Under the pieces are notes generated by a model. That model searched no databases. It worked only from the letters and a program-made list of their open reading frames with translations, and was not told where the DNA came from. Of a DNA stretch of 46,537 nucleotides, positions 8,780 through 17,209 are shown piece after piece. The position numbers and the translations under genes are program-made. This stretch comes from Deltaproteobacteria bacterium (GTDB taxonomy: Bacteria > Desulfobacterota > DSM-4660 > Desulfatiglandales > Desulfatiglandaceae), in contig JAFGMQ010000035.1 in assembly GCA_016927455.1 (NCBI GenBank), positions 1 through 46,537 of the forward strand. The letters are read 5' to 3'. The first letter of the stretch is position 1. Each line of letters begins with the position of its first letter.

Positions 8780-8902
8780 ATGACAGCAATTATTAATTCC
8801 TGTCCGGGGGAAGGAATTGCAGCCGATAATGAATTAATCGATTCTGCCTTAAATCCGGAAAGCAAATTGTATCGTCGAATAACTGAGGAAGTGCAGTTTT
8901 AA
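8780..8902 (+). CDS. Possible 40-residue leader ORF coupled to the flippase gene
   Basis: An ATG at 8780 opens 40 codons ending in TAA at 8900-8902, and the last A of that stop is the first base of the flippase ATG (TAATG). The ORF starts about 17 nt after the predicted transcription start. Its own ribosome site is weak (GGGG three bases upstream). The peptide is polar with a single Cys (Cys8) and no signal or membrane segment. The stop/start overlap suggests translational coupling, but chance occurrence of so short an ORF is quite possible. I recognise no family. Confidence 0.3.
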   Translation: MTAIINSCPGEGIAADNELIDSALNPESKLYRRITEEVQF

Positions 8903-9915
8903 TGAGACTTAATGTTAAAAAGATTATTGGAACAGGCATTCGCCTGACAATCGGCATTGGTCTTGCTTATCTGCTGATAAATCTGACACTGAAACATACT
9001 CAAACGGACCTTTGGAATGAACTTCTCGCTTCAAGATGGTTACTGCTTGCTTCAGCCCTTATATTCTACGGGGCTATTATTGCAATTACTATTTGGCGCT
9101 GGGCTATGCTGCTGAAGGTTCAGGGAATATATTTGAGGGCTGGTGATATAATCCGGTTGTCAATGATTGGAAATTTTTTCAATCTTTCACTGCCTGGAGC
9201 AGTAAGCGGCGATTTTTTAAAAATTGCCTTTCTTTCACAGCATGCAAAGGACAAAAAACTCAAAGCAGCACTGACGGTACTCCTTGACCGTGTGATAGGG
9301 CTTTTCGGCCTCTTTATTGTGGCTGTCGTCATGCTGCTGATATATATGCCTTTTTTATATTCCCTCGGCAATACCTACCGGCCGGTTAAGATTGCCGCAC
9401 TCACAGTGGGGACAGGCAGTGTTATAATGGCACTGGCTATTGCATTAGTAATCTGTGGCGGCGCACTGATGCACCATCCCCGGATCGGGGGATTGATCAG
9501 ACGTGGAAAAGGCAGGCTTCCGGATTTTATTACCTCCAGGCTGGAAAGGCTCTTTGAGGCGTTACAGATGTACAACAGGACCCGGGGAACAGTATTCAAG
9601 GCTGTTCTTCTTTCCGTTCTGGTTCATGCATCCCTTGCAATTAACATGTTCGTTATCGGAGCAGCCGTCAATGAAAACGGACTTCGCCTGAGTGATTATT
9701 TCCTTGCAACCCAGGTCAGCAACGCAATAGCAGGCATCCCTGTTACTCCTGCCGGAATAGGAGCGAGGGATGCAACAATGAGCATGTTTTTAATCGCCCT
9801 CGGGGCACCCCTGGAAAAAGCCGGTGTCGTACCTGTCATCCTGACGCTTATAATTCTTTTCTGGGGACTTGTCGGAGGGATTGTCTTTTTATTTACAAGG
9901 ATTTCAAAAAAATGA
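8902..9915 (+). CDS. Flippase-like membrane protein (lysylphosphatidylglycerol synthase TM domain family)
   Basis: This 337-residue polytopic inner-membrane protein has about eight hydrophobic helices and the family features LPGAVSGDFLKIAFLS (about 95-110) and a VTPAGIGARDATMS segment near the C-terminus. Such proteins (UPF0104/AglD2-like) are thought to move lipid-linked substrates across the membrane; the synthase half of MprF is absent. GAGGAA lies 11 nt upstream of the ATG. The start overlaps the stop of a short upstream ORF. It is a single gene, with convergent panE downstream. Substrate unknown. Confidence 0.85.
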   Translation: MRLNVKKIIGTGIRLTIGIGLAYLLINLTLKHTQTDLWNELLASRWLLLASALIFYGAIIAITIWRWAMLLKVQGIYLRAGDIIRLSMIGNFFNLSLPGAVSGDFLKIAFLSQHAKDKKLKAALTVLLDRVIGLFGLFIVAVVMLLIYMPFLYSLGNTYRPVKIAALTVGTGSVIMALAIALVICGGALMHHPRIGGLIRRGKGRLPDFITSRLERLFEALQMYNRTRGTVFKAVLLSVLVHASLAINMFVIGAAVNENGLRLSDYFLATQVSNAIAGIPVTPAGIGARDATMSMFLIALGAPLEKAGVVPVILTLIILFWGLVGGIVFLFTRISKK

Positions 9916-10071
9916 CTGCATCGCAGCCTGCTCTTCGCCGGAATGACGTTTTATGGTTATATCTTTAATCGTCTGAGCAATAAAAAGCCTGATCACTGAG
10001 AAAAGATCGCAGCCTTTAATATGCCAGAGGCAGACAAGTCCCGGCACCTTGGGGTGCTCAGTGCTTTTCAA

Positions 10072-10110
10072 GATACCCCGCTGCTCTGCGGCCGGGTAGT
10101 TCATTCCGGA
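10072..10110. repeat. Dispersed palindromic repeat, copy 1
   Basis: The segment starting GATACCCCGCTGC and ending TAGTTCATTCCGG closely matches 17399-17434. Its core is an imperfect palindrome (CCCCGC to GCCGGG; the second copy has the perfect form). Nearby pieces, CTTCGCCGGAATGACG (9937-9952) and CATTCCGGATTCCAG (10103-10117), look like remnants of a second Pu/Py palindromic family. The whole 9916-10126 interval between two convergent genes appears to be built from such fragments and holds no gene. Confidence 0.6.
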
Positions 10111-10126
10111 TTCCAGCCAGTCTTCT

Positions 10127-11059
10127 TTATCTCAGGCATTCCCTGTAGGTTTCCTGAACTGCAGAGACCAGTCGCGCAAGAGTAGCGTTTACCGGTGTGG
10201 CGATTCCCATGTCCTTGCCTTCCCTGACGATTGCCCCGTTTATAGCTTCTATCTCAGTGGTTCTTTTATTCATAACATCCTGAAGCATTGATGCAATATT
10301 TCCAGATGTTGAACGGCATACTTCAAGCACGCGTTCGATCGCACTGGCATAGGGAAGATTAATTCCCTTTTTATGAGCAACTGCTACCGCTTCACTTACA
10401 GCTTCTTCCATAATTGATATTGTGCCTGATAAGGTCGGCAAGGTGCCGTTTCTAAGCCCGGTCAGGGCTGCGAGTGCGTTAATGCCGACATTGATAACCA
10501 GCTTGCCCCATATCAGATCATCAACATTTTCAGCCGAACGGGTACGAAAACCGGCAGAATTAAAGGCGTTAACAATATCTCTTATAAGCCCGGGGCGGGT
10601 CTTTTCCGGTCCTATAACCGTCTCACCCTCTCCTGCGTGCCTTACGTGTCCAGGCCCCAGGAGTGTTGCCCCTTCGGCTGTAACTCCACCAAGGACATTG
10701 GCCTTTCCGAAGACATCTTCCAGTATTTCCACATTGCCAAGACCGTTCTGAAGCGTGAGAACAACAGCTTCAGGGTTCAGCCAGGGCCTGATATCTTCTG
10801 CTGCCTGGCGGGTATCATAAGACTTCACACATATGAGGGTCACATCCGGCGCCTGTTTAGATGCACTTAAAACTGCAGGCACATGAGAAAAAAAATCGCA
10901 GCTCAAGTCTTCAATTCTAAGACCATTTTTATTTATAATATCGGCATTCTGCTGTATGCAATCCAATAAGACCACATCATGACCGGCCATTTTCAACCGA
11001 GCCGCAAAAAGACAACCCATTGCGCCTGGACCAACAACAAGGAATTTCATCATGTTCAT
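10127..11059 (-). CDS. panE: 2-dehydropantoate 2-reductase
   Basis: PanE reduces ketopantoate to pantoate with NADPH in pantothenate and coenzyme A synthesis. The N-terminal Rossmann motif GPGAMGCLFAARL (about 10-22) binds the cofactor. The LQNGLGNVE segment and the C-terminal domain with KLVINVGINALAAL carry the family's catalytic Lys and Asn. Its 310 residues are the usual length. The ATG at 11059 overlaps the panB stop by four bases (ATGA), so the two are translationally coupled. Two further in-frame ATGs follow closely, so the exact start is uncertain by a few residues. Confidence 0.94.
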   Translation of the reverse strand: MNMMKFLVVGPGAMGCLFAARLKMAGHDVVLLDCIQQNADIINKNGLRIEDLSCDFFSHVPAVLSASKQAPDVTLICVKSYDTRQAAEDIRPWLNPEAVVLTLQNGLGNVEILEDVFGKANVLGGVTAEGATLLGPGHVRHAGEGETVIGPEKTRPGLIRDIVNAFNSAGFRTRSAENVDDLIWGKLVINVGINALAALTGLRNGTLPTLSGTISIMEEAVSEAVAVAHKKGINLPYASAIERVLEVCRSTSGNIASMLQDVMNKRTTEIEAINGAIVREGKDMGIATPVNATLARLVSAVQETYRECLR

Positions 11060-11898
11060 CCTGGGTACAATTTCGAAACTTCTTCCGCTTTCATGGCAAA
11101 AGAGTGTTCTGGCCCGGGAAAGGTACCTGCTTCAACTTCCTCTTTGTATTTAATCAGAGCTCCCTTTATCTGTGGCGCCAGATTAACATATTGTTTTACA
11201 AACTTTGGCGTAAATCGCTCAAAAAGACCAACCAGATCATGATAGACAAGGACCTGCCCGTCGCATTCTTTTCCAGCCCCTATCCCTATAGTAGGGATAT
11301 GCAGTTCGTTTGTAATGCGAGCGGATAATACCTCGGGTATGCACTCCATTACAATCATAAAAGCCCCTGCTTCTTCGAGGTCCTTTGCTGATTTTATGAG
11401 CTGCCTCGCACTTTCAGCATCTTTGCCCTGAACCTTAAAACCGCTTAACTTTGTGGCGGTTTGAGGAGTGAGCCCTATATGGGCGCAGACCGGGATTCCG
11501 GCATCAACAATTGCCTTGACAACAGGTGCCATTTCGCTGCCGCCCTCAAGCTTGACGCTTTCGCAGCCGGCCTCCTTAACCAAACGGCCGGCATTTTCAA
11601 TGGCCTTTTCAATACTGACCTGATAGGACAGAAATGGCATGTCACAAATTACGAAGCTTGATTTTGCAATTCTGCATACAGCCTTGCAGTGATGGACCAT
11701 TTCGTCCATCGTTACAGGGACTGTGGAATTGTAGCCAAGCATAACCATGCCTAACGAATCCCCCACAAGAATAACATCAATGCCGGCCTGATCAACGAAA
11801 TTTGCTGAAGAATAATCATATGCCGTCATCATTGTAATTTTCTGGCCTTTTTCCTTTTTTTGCTGTAACTGGGAAATAGTAATCTTTTTTGGTTCCAT
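11056..11898 (-). CDS. panB: 3-methyl-2-oxobutanoate hydroxymethyltransferase
   Basis: PanB transfers a hydroxymethyl group from methylene-tetrahydrofolate to ketoisovalerate, making ketopantoate, the substrate of the downstream panE product. The 280-residue protein shows MMTAYDYSSA near the N-terminus, VGDSLGMVMLGY (metal-binding Asp), the PVCAHIGLTPQ segment and the conserved Glu region near VMECIPE. A strong GAGGAGG precedes ATG 11898. It heads a two-gene panB-panE unit. panC and panD are not in the window. The folate-dependent step also links it to folD at 28.7 kb, by pathway only. Confidence 0.97.
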   Translation of the reverse strand: MEPKKITISQLQQKKEKGQKITMMTAYDYSSANFVDQAGIDVILVGDSLGMVMLGYNSTVPVTMDEMVHHCKAVCRIAKSSFVICDMPFLSYQVSIEKAIENAGRLVKEAGCESVKLEGGSEMAPVVKAIVDAGIPVCAHIGLTPQTATKLSGFKVQGKDAESARQLIKSAKDLEEAGAFMIVMECIPEVLSARITNELHIPTIGIGAGKECDGQVLVYHDLVGLFERFTPKFVKQYVNLAPQIKGALIKYKEEVEAGTFPGPEHSFAMKAEEVSKLYPG

Positions 11899-11941
11899 TT
11901 AACCCTCCTCTTTAAAGTCGTTTCAGGCATAGGTTAACAGT

Positions 11942-11956
11942 TTTGTCTCGGACAAA
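11942..11956. promoter_or_regulatory. Perfect dyad upstream of panB
   Basis: TTTGTC, a 3-bp spacer TCG and GACAAA form a 15-bp inverted repeat 44 bp before the panB start, inside the predicted panB leader. It could be an operator or a small RNA hairpin. No regulator is assigned. Confidence 0.35.
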
Positions 11957-12137
11957 TTCAAGGGGACAATTTTTGCCCGGGATACATGTCAGATTTTTTT
12001 GGACAGTACAGTAAAGAGAATCGATGTAAATTCTCATGGTTCTTCTGTTACAGGATATACGCTCAATCAGTCGCAAAAACAGTAATATCTAAAACAATCA
12101 GGAAATAAAACTAAACAGAAAATCCTTAATAATAGAC

Positions 12138-12165
12138 AATATAGAATGATTGGATGCCTTGTCAA
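12138..12165 (-). promoter_or_regulatory. Sigma70-like promoter pointing at panB
   Basis: On the minus strand, TTGACA (12165-12160) is followed by a 16-bp spacer and TATATT (12143-12138). It would give a panB leader of about 230 nt that includes the 11942-11956 dyad. The -35 is perfect. The long leader is unusual and leaves room for a nearer, unseen promoter. Confidence 0.45.
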
Positions 12166-12268
12166 CAAAAACCCTGGCATGAAGATTCAAATGCAAATTA
12201 AAAACATATTGAAATCACGGATAAAAACCATGTCCTGGCAAAGCAGCTCCGGAGATCAAATTTTATGG

Positions 12269-12297
12269 TTGAACAGATTGGCTCCAGAGTATAATAT
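12269..12297 (+). promoter_or_regulatory. Sigma70-like promoter for the pilT run
   Basis: TTGAAC (12269-12274) precedes overlapping -10 candidates: TATAAT at 12290-12295 (15-bp spacer) or TAATAT at 12292-12297 (17-bp spacer). Transcription would start about 80 bp before the pilT ATG. Confidence 0.45.
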
Positions 12298-12386
12298 CTG
12301 TTCAAGAAAACTCTCTTTAAAAACCAGCCTTTCCAAATTTAAAATACCCTATTGCTTTGGCTTGCGGTATTCAGGGGGAAAACAGC

Positions 12387-13469
12387 ATGGCCCAGATTGA
12401 TGCCTTTTTTAAACTTATGAACGATCATGAGGCTTCGGACCTGCATCTAATGGCAGGCCAGCAGCCGGTATTGAGGATACAGGGTGAACTGGAAAGAGTG
12501 AAGTATAATGTCCTAAACAGTGACACCCTCAAATCAATGATTTATGAGATTGCTCCTGAATACAAGATAAAGATTTTTGAAGAAACCGGAGATGTTGATT
12601 TCGGGTATGAGATTCCCGGTCTGGCTCGTTACCGTGCAAATTTTTTCCAGCAGAGAAATGGTGTGGGTGCGGTTTTCAGGGAGATACCATCAACGATTTT
12701 GTCCTGCGATGAACTTGGACTGCCTCCTGTGATAAAAAGGCTGGCTACTCTTCCAAGGGGTCTGGTTCTGGTTACAGGGCCGACAGGCACAGGAAAGTCA
12801 ACAACCCTCGCGGCCATAATTGATGAGGCCAACAGGAATAGAAAAGAGCATATAATTACAATAGAAGATCCGATTGAATTTGTACACAAAAGTGCAAAGG
12901 CCGTTGTGAACCAGAGAGAGGTGGGACTTCATACAAAGTCTTTCAGTGCAGCCCTGAGAGGGGCTTTAAGAGAAGACCCCGATATCATTCTTGTGGGGGA
13001 AATGCGTGATATGGAGACTATTGGCCTTGCCATTGAGGCATCGGCAACCGGACACCTTGTGTTTTCAACGCTCCATACCACCAATGCCCCGAAGACAGTA
13101 GATCGAATCATAGAGGTCTTCCCGACGGCTCAGCAGGAGCAGGTCAGGAGTACTCTGGCTGATGGTCTCAGGGCAGTAGTAGCCCAGAACCTTTTCAAAC
13201 GCATCGACAAGGTTGGAAGGGTAGCGGCCCTTGAAATCATGATCGCCAATCCTGCTGTAAGAAACCTTATAAGGGAGGGAAAGACCTTTCAAATCCCTTC
13301 AATGATTCAGACAGGTAAGAAATATGGCATGCAGACACTGGATGATGCCATAATGGCATTATTAAAAAGGCGTATTATAAGCGCCGATGATGCCTATCTC
13401 AAATCAAATGAAAAATCAAAGTTTCTGCAGTTCCTGAAGAAACCTCCGACTGATTTTACCGAAGTTTGA
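12387..13469 (+). CDS. pilT: Type IV pilus retraction ATPase PilT
   Basis: PilT is the hexameric cytoplasmic ATPase that powers pilus retraction and twitching motility. Walker A is GPTGTGKST (131-139), the Asp box HIITIEDPIEF (155-165), Walker B ILVGEMRDMET (201-211) and the His box GHLVFSTLHTTNA (222-234). A conserved IRNLIREGK-like segment is present as VRNLIREGK. I use ATG 12387 (360 residues), preceded by AGGGGG; this begins MAQIDAFFKL as in typical PilT. A second PilT-type ATPase follows after 13 bp. No other pilus genes are in the window. Confidence 0.96.
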   Translation: MAQIDAFFKLMNDHEASDLHLMAGQQPVLRIQGELERVKYNVLNSDTLKSMIYEIAPEYKIKIFEETGDVDFGYEIPGLARYRANFFQQRNGVGAVFREIPSTILSCDELGLPPVIKRLATLPRGLVLVTGPTGTGKSTTLAAIIDEANRNRKEHIITIEDPIEFVHKSAKAVVNQREVGLHTKSFSAALRGALREDPDIILVGEMRDMETIGLAIEASATGHLVFSTLHTTNAPKTVDRIIEVFPTAQQEQVRSTLADGLRAVVAQNLFKRIDKVGRVAALEIMIANPAVRNLIREGKTFQIPSMIQTGKKYGMQTLDDAIMALLKRRIISADDAYLKSNEKSKFLQFLKKPPTDFTEV

Positions 13470-13482
13470 TGGAGTTCAAGCT

Positions 13483-14658
13483 ATGCGTATTCAACAGACC
13501 GATAGTATTATAACAGCCATGCTGGAATCTCATGACGGAGTTTCTGACATTGTTGTTACAGTGGACAAGCCTTTCCAGGTAATGTCATTTGGAGAGCTGA
13601 AAAAGGTATCGCTAAACCCACCGTTAAAAAAATTGACCCCCTTTCAGGCGGAAATTTTTGCGCTTAACCTGATTAACGGCGACCGCCGTTTGACTCATGA
13701 CCTTGTTACAAGGGGGTCGTGTGATTTATCATATCAACTGGCAGGGAAGGCGCGCTTCAGGGTTAATATCTTTTCCCAGAAGCGCTGTTATTCAGTTATT
13801 ATGAGACAACTGGCAGCCAGGGTTCCGACTATTGAAGAACTTAAACTTCCGCCTGCCTTTTTAAGGATGACTCAGGAAAAAAATGGCATAATCCTTGTCA
13901 CAGGGGCCACAGGCACCGGAAAAACCACATCCCTGGCCGCATTTCTTGATAGGATCAATGACACAAAACCTATTCATATAATTACACTGGAAGATCCTGT
14001 GGAATATATCCATTCTCAGAAAAAGGCCACTTTCAATCAGCGTGAGCTTGGCATGGATTTTGACTCCTTTTCTTCAGGTCTCAGGGCATCTCTCCGTCAG
14101 GCCCCTAACGTAATCCTGGTTGGCGAAATGAGAGACAGAGAAAGTGTTGAGATCGCCCTTTCTGCTGCAGAAACCGGGCATCTGGTACTCAGTACGCTTC
14201 ATACTGTTGATGCAGGACAGACGATTAACAGAATCATAGGAATGTTCGAACAGGAGGAAGAGAAGCTTATAAGGATAAGACTCGCAGATACCCTGAAGTG
14301 GGTTGTCTGCCAGAGACTTCTGCCCAAATCAGAAGGAGGGCGTGTGGCTGCCTTTGAAATCATGTGCACCAATCTCAGGGTAAAGGATGCCATTCTGCAT
14401 GGAGAATCGGAAGGCAAGACATTCTATGAAATTATCGAAGCAGGCCGACCCTTTCACATGATGACCTTTGACCAGTGTATAGCAGACCTTTATGAACAGG
14501 GCCTTATATCTGAGGAAACAGCCCTGGGTTATTCATCCAGCAGGGCGGCGATCGGCAAGGCCATTGATATCATGAAGGCTTCAAAGGGAGAAAAAACTTC
14601 TACTATTGAAGGTTTGAGTATTGACAAGGATTATGGAAAAAAGATCGGGAAGAATTAG
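13483..14658 (+). CDS. PilT/PilU-type pilus ATPase
   Basis: This 391-residue second retraction-type ATPase has Walker A GATGTGKTT, Asp box IITLEDPVEYIH, Walker B VILVGEMRDRES and His box GHLVLSTLHTVDAG. Its N-terminal domain is clearly diverged from the neighbouring PilT, and it has a C-terminal extension past the core. In other bacteria a PilU paralogue assists PilT; that role is the likely one here, from arrangement. The ATG lies 13 bp after pilT, with GGAG upstream, so the two are co-transcribed. Confidence 0.9.
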   Translation: MRIQQTDSIITAMLESHDGVSDIVVTVDKPFQVMSFGELKKVSLNPPLKKLTPFQAEIFALNLINGDRRLTHDLVTRGSCDLSYQLAGKARFRVNIFSQKRCYSVIMRQLAARVPTIEELKLPPAFLRMTQEKNGIILVTGATGTGKTTSLAAFLDRINDTKPIHIITLEDPVEYIHSQKKATFNQRELGMDFDSFSSGLRASLRQAPNVILVGEMRDRESVEIALSAAETGHLVLSTLHTVDAGQTINRIIGMFEQEEEKLIRIRLADTLKWVVCQRLLPKSEGGRVAAFEIMCTNLRVKDAILHGESEGKTFYEIIEAGRPFHMMTFDQCIADLYEQGLISEETALGYSSSRAAIGKAIDIMKASKGEKTSTIEGLSIDKDYGKKIGKN

Positions 14659-14682
14659 TTCCCTTATTAAGGAGCTCAATAA

Positions 14683-15348
14683 ATGGAAGCCGTTTGTGAA
14701 AACTGTCAGACAGTATTGAATATTCCGGACAATAAAATCCCCAATAGCGATCATCTGATTGTCCGGTGTCCGAAGTGCAAAAATAAGATATCCATATACA
14801 CTCGAAGTCCGGGAAGGGAAGATGACGTCCCGGAAATGGAAAACAGGGCTGAAAGGCCAAAAGATAGTATTATAAAGCACTTTGAAGAAAAGGACATTGC
14901 CCTTGATTCTTTCAAGGAAGGGGAGAAGCTTGCTCTGATAGTAGAAAGCGATAATCAGTTTGCCGGCGCCATTACTCAGGCTGTAAGTGAATTGGAATAC
15001 AGGTGTATTTCAGCACAGACCACGCAGGAAGCAATTAATGAGATGAGATTTCTTGAATTCAGCCTCTTGATCGTTTCTGATAAATTTTTGGCTGAGCATG
15101 ACCAGAGCCCTATCTTCGCGTACCTGAATAACCTGACCATTGATATTCGCAGGAAAATTTTCCTTGTCCTGATAGGGAGTAACTTCAAGACAATGGACAA
15201 AATGGCAGCGTTTCATATGAGTGCCAATCTGGTGATAAATAGAAAAGACCTGGGACAGCTGACAAACATTTTGAAATATTCTATCATGGATAATGAAAGG
15301 TTTTACAAGGTACTTCTTGACTGTCTCTCAGAGGCCGGGAGGCTGTAG
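14683..15348 (+). CDS. Zinc-ribbon plus pseudo-receiver protein
   Basis: This 221-residue protein starts with an MJ0042-type zinc ribbon (Cys5, Cys8, Cys29, Cys32), then a polar linker (about 40-80), then a receiver-like alpha/beta fold (about 82-200). The receiver looks degenerate. Residues around 88-90 read ESD where an acidic pair is expected. The third strand reads LLIVSDKFLAE, so the phospho-acceptor position is uncertain. The usual KP pair is replaced near NLVINRKDLG. It follows the second pilus ATPase by 24 bp with GGAG upstream and likely belongs to that operon, suggesting a regulatory role in pilus retraction. Function is not established. Confidence 0.8.
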   Translation: MEAVCENCQTVLNIPDNKIPNSDHLIVRCPKCKNKISIYTRSPGREDDVPEMENRAERPKDSIIKHFEEKDIALDSFKEGEKLALIVESDNQFAGAITQAVSELEYRCISAQTTQEAINEMRFLEFSLLIVSDKFLAEHDQSPIFAYLNNLTIDIRRKIFLVLIGSNFKTMDKMAAFHMSANLVINRKDLGQLTNILKYSIMDNERFYKVLLDCLSEAGRL

Positions 15349-15509
15349 TTGTCGACCTGAAATGTATCCGTCTGCCTGTTTATATTTTTTAGAGAATGGA
15401 CATCTAATAGAACTGAACATTAGTATGAAACATCAATTCGTAATGCAGAATTTCAGGGGAATTTAAAGCCGGGTTAAGGCCGTGGTGGCCTATGGGCCCA
15501 GGTTCCAGG

Positions 15510-16559
15510 TTATCTGGCGCCTTCAGGATCAACAGATGTATTAAGTACCTCCCCTCCTTTGACACCTTCCAGCGTTTTTGCCCATATGTTTCTCAGGCTG
15601 TCAATATTATCCTTTTCCCCAAGTGCCCAGAAAGAGCCCCCTGCCCCTGCTCCGGCAAATCTTGCTCCGCATCCTGCCTGTTCCGCCTGATCTAAAAGAA
15701 CTGCCGTAACAGGTATCATGGCCTCAGGCGTGATTTGCCTGCGATATGCCATTTCCTGCTGCAACAGATCCACTGAAAGCTTCCAGTCATGTTTTTTTAT
15801 TGCATCAGCCAGCTCATGGACAATCTCATTGACCTTCATCCATCCCTTTCTGGTCTTTCCGGAAATAAAATCATTAATCCATTTCCGGTTGGTTCTCGAT
15901 GAGACATGGCTTTTCCCGCTGTAGGCGACCAGGAGCCTCCTTGAAAAATCCTTCTGCCCGTTTCTGTCAAGAATGGAATATCTCTGAAAAGGAGATTTCC
16001 TGTTCCCATAGCTCCAGATAAAGTAATTTACTCCACCATAAACTGCTGCAGCATGATCCTGAAGGCCACAACTGCCTCCGCTTACGGCATCTTCAAGATG
16101 GTATGCAAGAAGAAGTATGTCCTTTTTTGACAGGTGTTTCCCACCGAGTGTGGACGAAAGAGCAGTTAATGCCTTCACTAATGCCACAAGAGCAGTGCTT
16201 GATCCGCCAAGAGCAGATTTAACAGGGGCCTGGGAACTTATTCGGATTTCCAGGCCATGAAAACCGAAGTAGCTGACTGCCGCAAAAAAAATCCCAAATA
16301 CTGAGTTCAGCTGGAGTTTGTCTGCAGGACATTCTTCCCTGTGAGTGAACCCTTCAGAAGAAATCCTTATAAATCCATTTTTATAAGGAGACAGTGTAAC
16401 CGAGGTCCTCAGGCTCAGGGCTGCATTAATTGTTGCAGGCCTTATCAATTCAAAGGGAAGAGCCATGGATTTGATATCCCACGTCCCTCCTGAATCAATA
16501 CGGCATGGAGCCGAGGCCTTTACAGGAAAACGCTCTAATTGACTTTTAACTGAAATCAT
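15510..16559 (-). CDS. GHMP-family sugar kinase, substrate unassigned
   Basis: This 349-residue protein is a GHMP-superfamily small-molecule kinase. APCRIDSGGTWDI (about 17-29) matches the substrate-side N-terminal motif. PVKSALGGSSTALVAL (motif 2, about 120) is the ATP phosphate-binding loop. GCGARFAGAGAGGSFWAL near the C-terminus is motif 3. The usual GLGSS is SALGGSS, as in heptose-7-phosphate and related sugar-phosphate kinases. It is the last gene of the LPS run, its ATG overlapping the NUDIX stop by four bases. A kinase for an LPS-core sugar phosphate is the natural inference; an HddA-like heptose kinase is one option. No hldE-type gene is in the window. Confidence 0.85.
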   Translation of the reverse strand: MISVKSQLERFPVKASAPCRIDSGGTWDIKSMALPFELIRPATINAALSLRTSVTLSPYKNGFIRISSEGFTHREECPADKLQLNSVFGIFFAAVSYFGFHGLEIRISSQAPVKSALGGSSTALVALVKALTALSSTLGGKHLSKKDILLLAYHLEDAVSGGSCGLQDHAAAVYGGVNYFIWSYGNRKSPFQRYSILDRNGQKDFSRRLLVAYSGKSHVSSRTNRKWINDFISGKTRKGWMKVNEIVHELADAIKKHDWKLSVDLLQQEMAYRRQITPEAMIPVTAVLLDQAEQAGCGARFAGAGAGGSFWALGEKDNIDSLRNIWAKTLEGVKGGEVLNTSVDPEGAR

Positions 16560-17107
16560 GGAATTACGTATCGCCCCTTCTGTTTCAGCCAGCAGGCAGC
16601 CATCAGGATGCCTGATATGGTCTTACAGTCCTTGATTATTCCCTCATATATCATTCTGATGGCATCATCCAGGGATATTTCATGGACTTCAAGCAATTCA
16701 TCTTTGTCAAGATTCTGCCTTGCGGATGACAGTTCTATTGCGAGAAACAGATAAATACATTCGTCTGAATAACCGGGAACCGGAATAAGTTCTCCCAGCT
16801 TATGCCAGACATGGGCATAAAAACCGGTTTCCTCTGCCAACTCCCTTTTTGCACATTCAACTGGGGTTTCGTTACCATTAAAAGTCCCCGCAGGTATTTC
16901 CCATATGAAATCCCCTACAGCATGTCTGTATTGCTTTACAAGTATCAGAGATTTTTCCTGATATAATGGCACAACCGCCGAGGCTCCGGGATGACGGATA
17001 ACCTCAAGGTCAGTTGTAACATTGTTAGGTAATGTTATGTTCTCTCTCAAAAGCCTGAAAACCTTTCCTTCATGTAATAATTTGCTGGTGTTCACTATTG
17101 CCGACAT
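16556..17107 (-). CDS. NUDIX hydrolase (ADP-sugar pyrophosphatase-like)
   Basis: This 183-residue hydrolase has a perfect NUDIX box starting at GTFNGNE and ending REL-AEETGF (G-x5-E-x7-RE-x2-EE-x-G). Upstream are VVPLYQEKSLILVKQYRHAVGD-type strands typical of ADP-ribose or nucleotide-sugar pyrophosphatases. It would hydrolyse a nucleoside diphosphate linked to another group. ATG 17107 has a GGGGG-rich site upstream. Its stop overlaps the GHMP kinase start (ATGA). That coupling suggests a joint role in handling nucleotide sugars or their by-products, which is inference. Confidence 0.93.
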   Translation of the reverse strand: MSAIVNTSKLLHEGKVFRLLRENITLPNNVTTDLEVIRHPGASAVVPLYQEKSLILVKQYRHAVGDFIWEIPAGTFNGNETPVECAKRELAEETGFYAHVWHKLGELIPVPGYSDECIYLFLAIELSSARQNLDKDELLEVHEISLDDAIRMIYEGIIKDCKTISGILMAACWLKQKGRYVIP

Positions 17108-17209
17108 TGCCTGCCCCCTGAACCTGCGGGATTTTTTTATTAAAAATAAACAGAGACAGTTTCCCTGTTATCCTTTAGCCTGAAATCAGCACAGAAAAAA
17201 ATATTTATG

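Larger units (their letters stand above)
11899..12386. other. Divergent panB/pilT intergenic region
   Basis: This 488-bp region separates panB (leftward) from pilT (rightward). It contains one leftward and one rightward promoter candidate and a perfect dyad near panB, listed separately. It is AT-rich around 12060-12250. I see no convincing gene in it. Confidence 0.6.

Noticed and set aside
12146-12400. 84-codon plus-strand ORF before pilT
   Set aside because: It overlaps the pilT start in another frame, has no ribosome site and a composition unlike a protein; it spans the likely pilT promoter.
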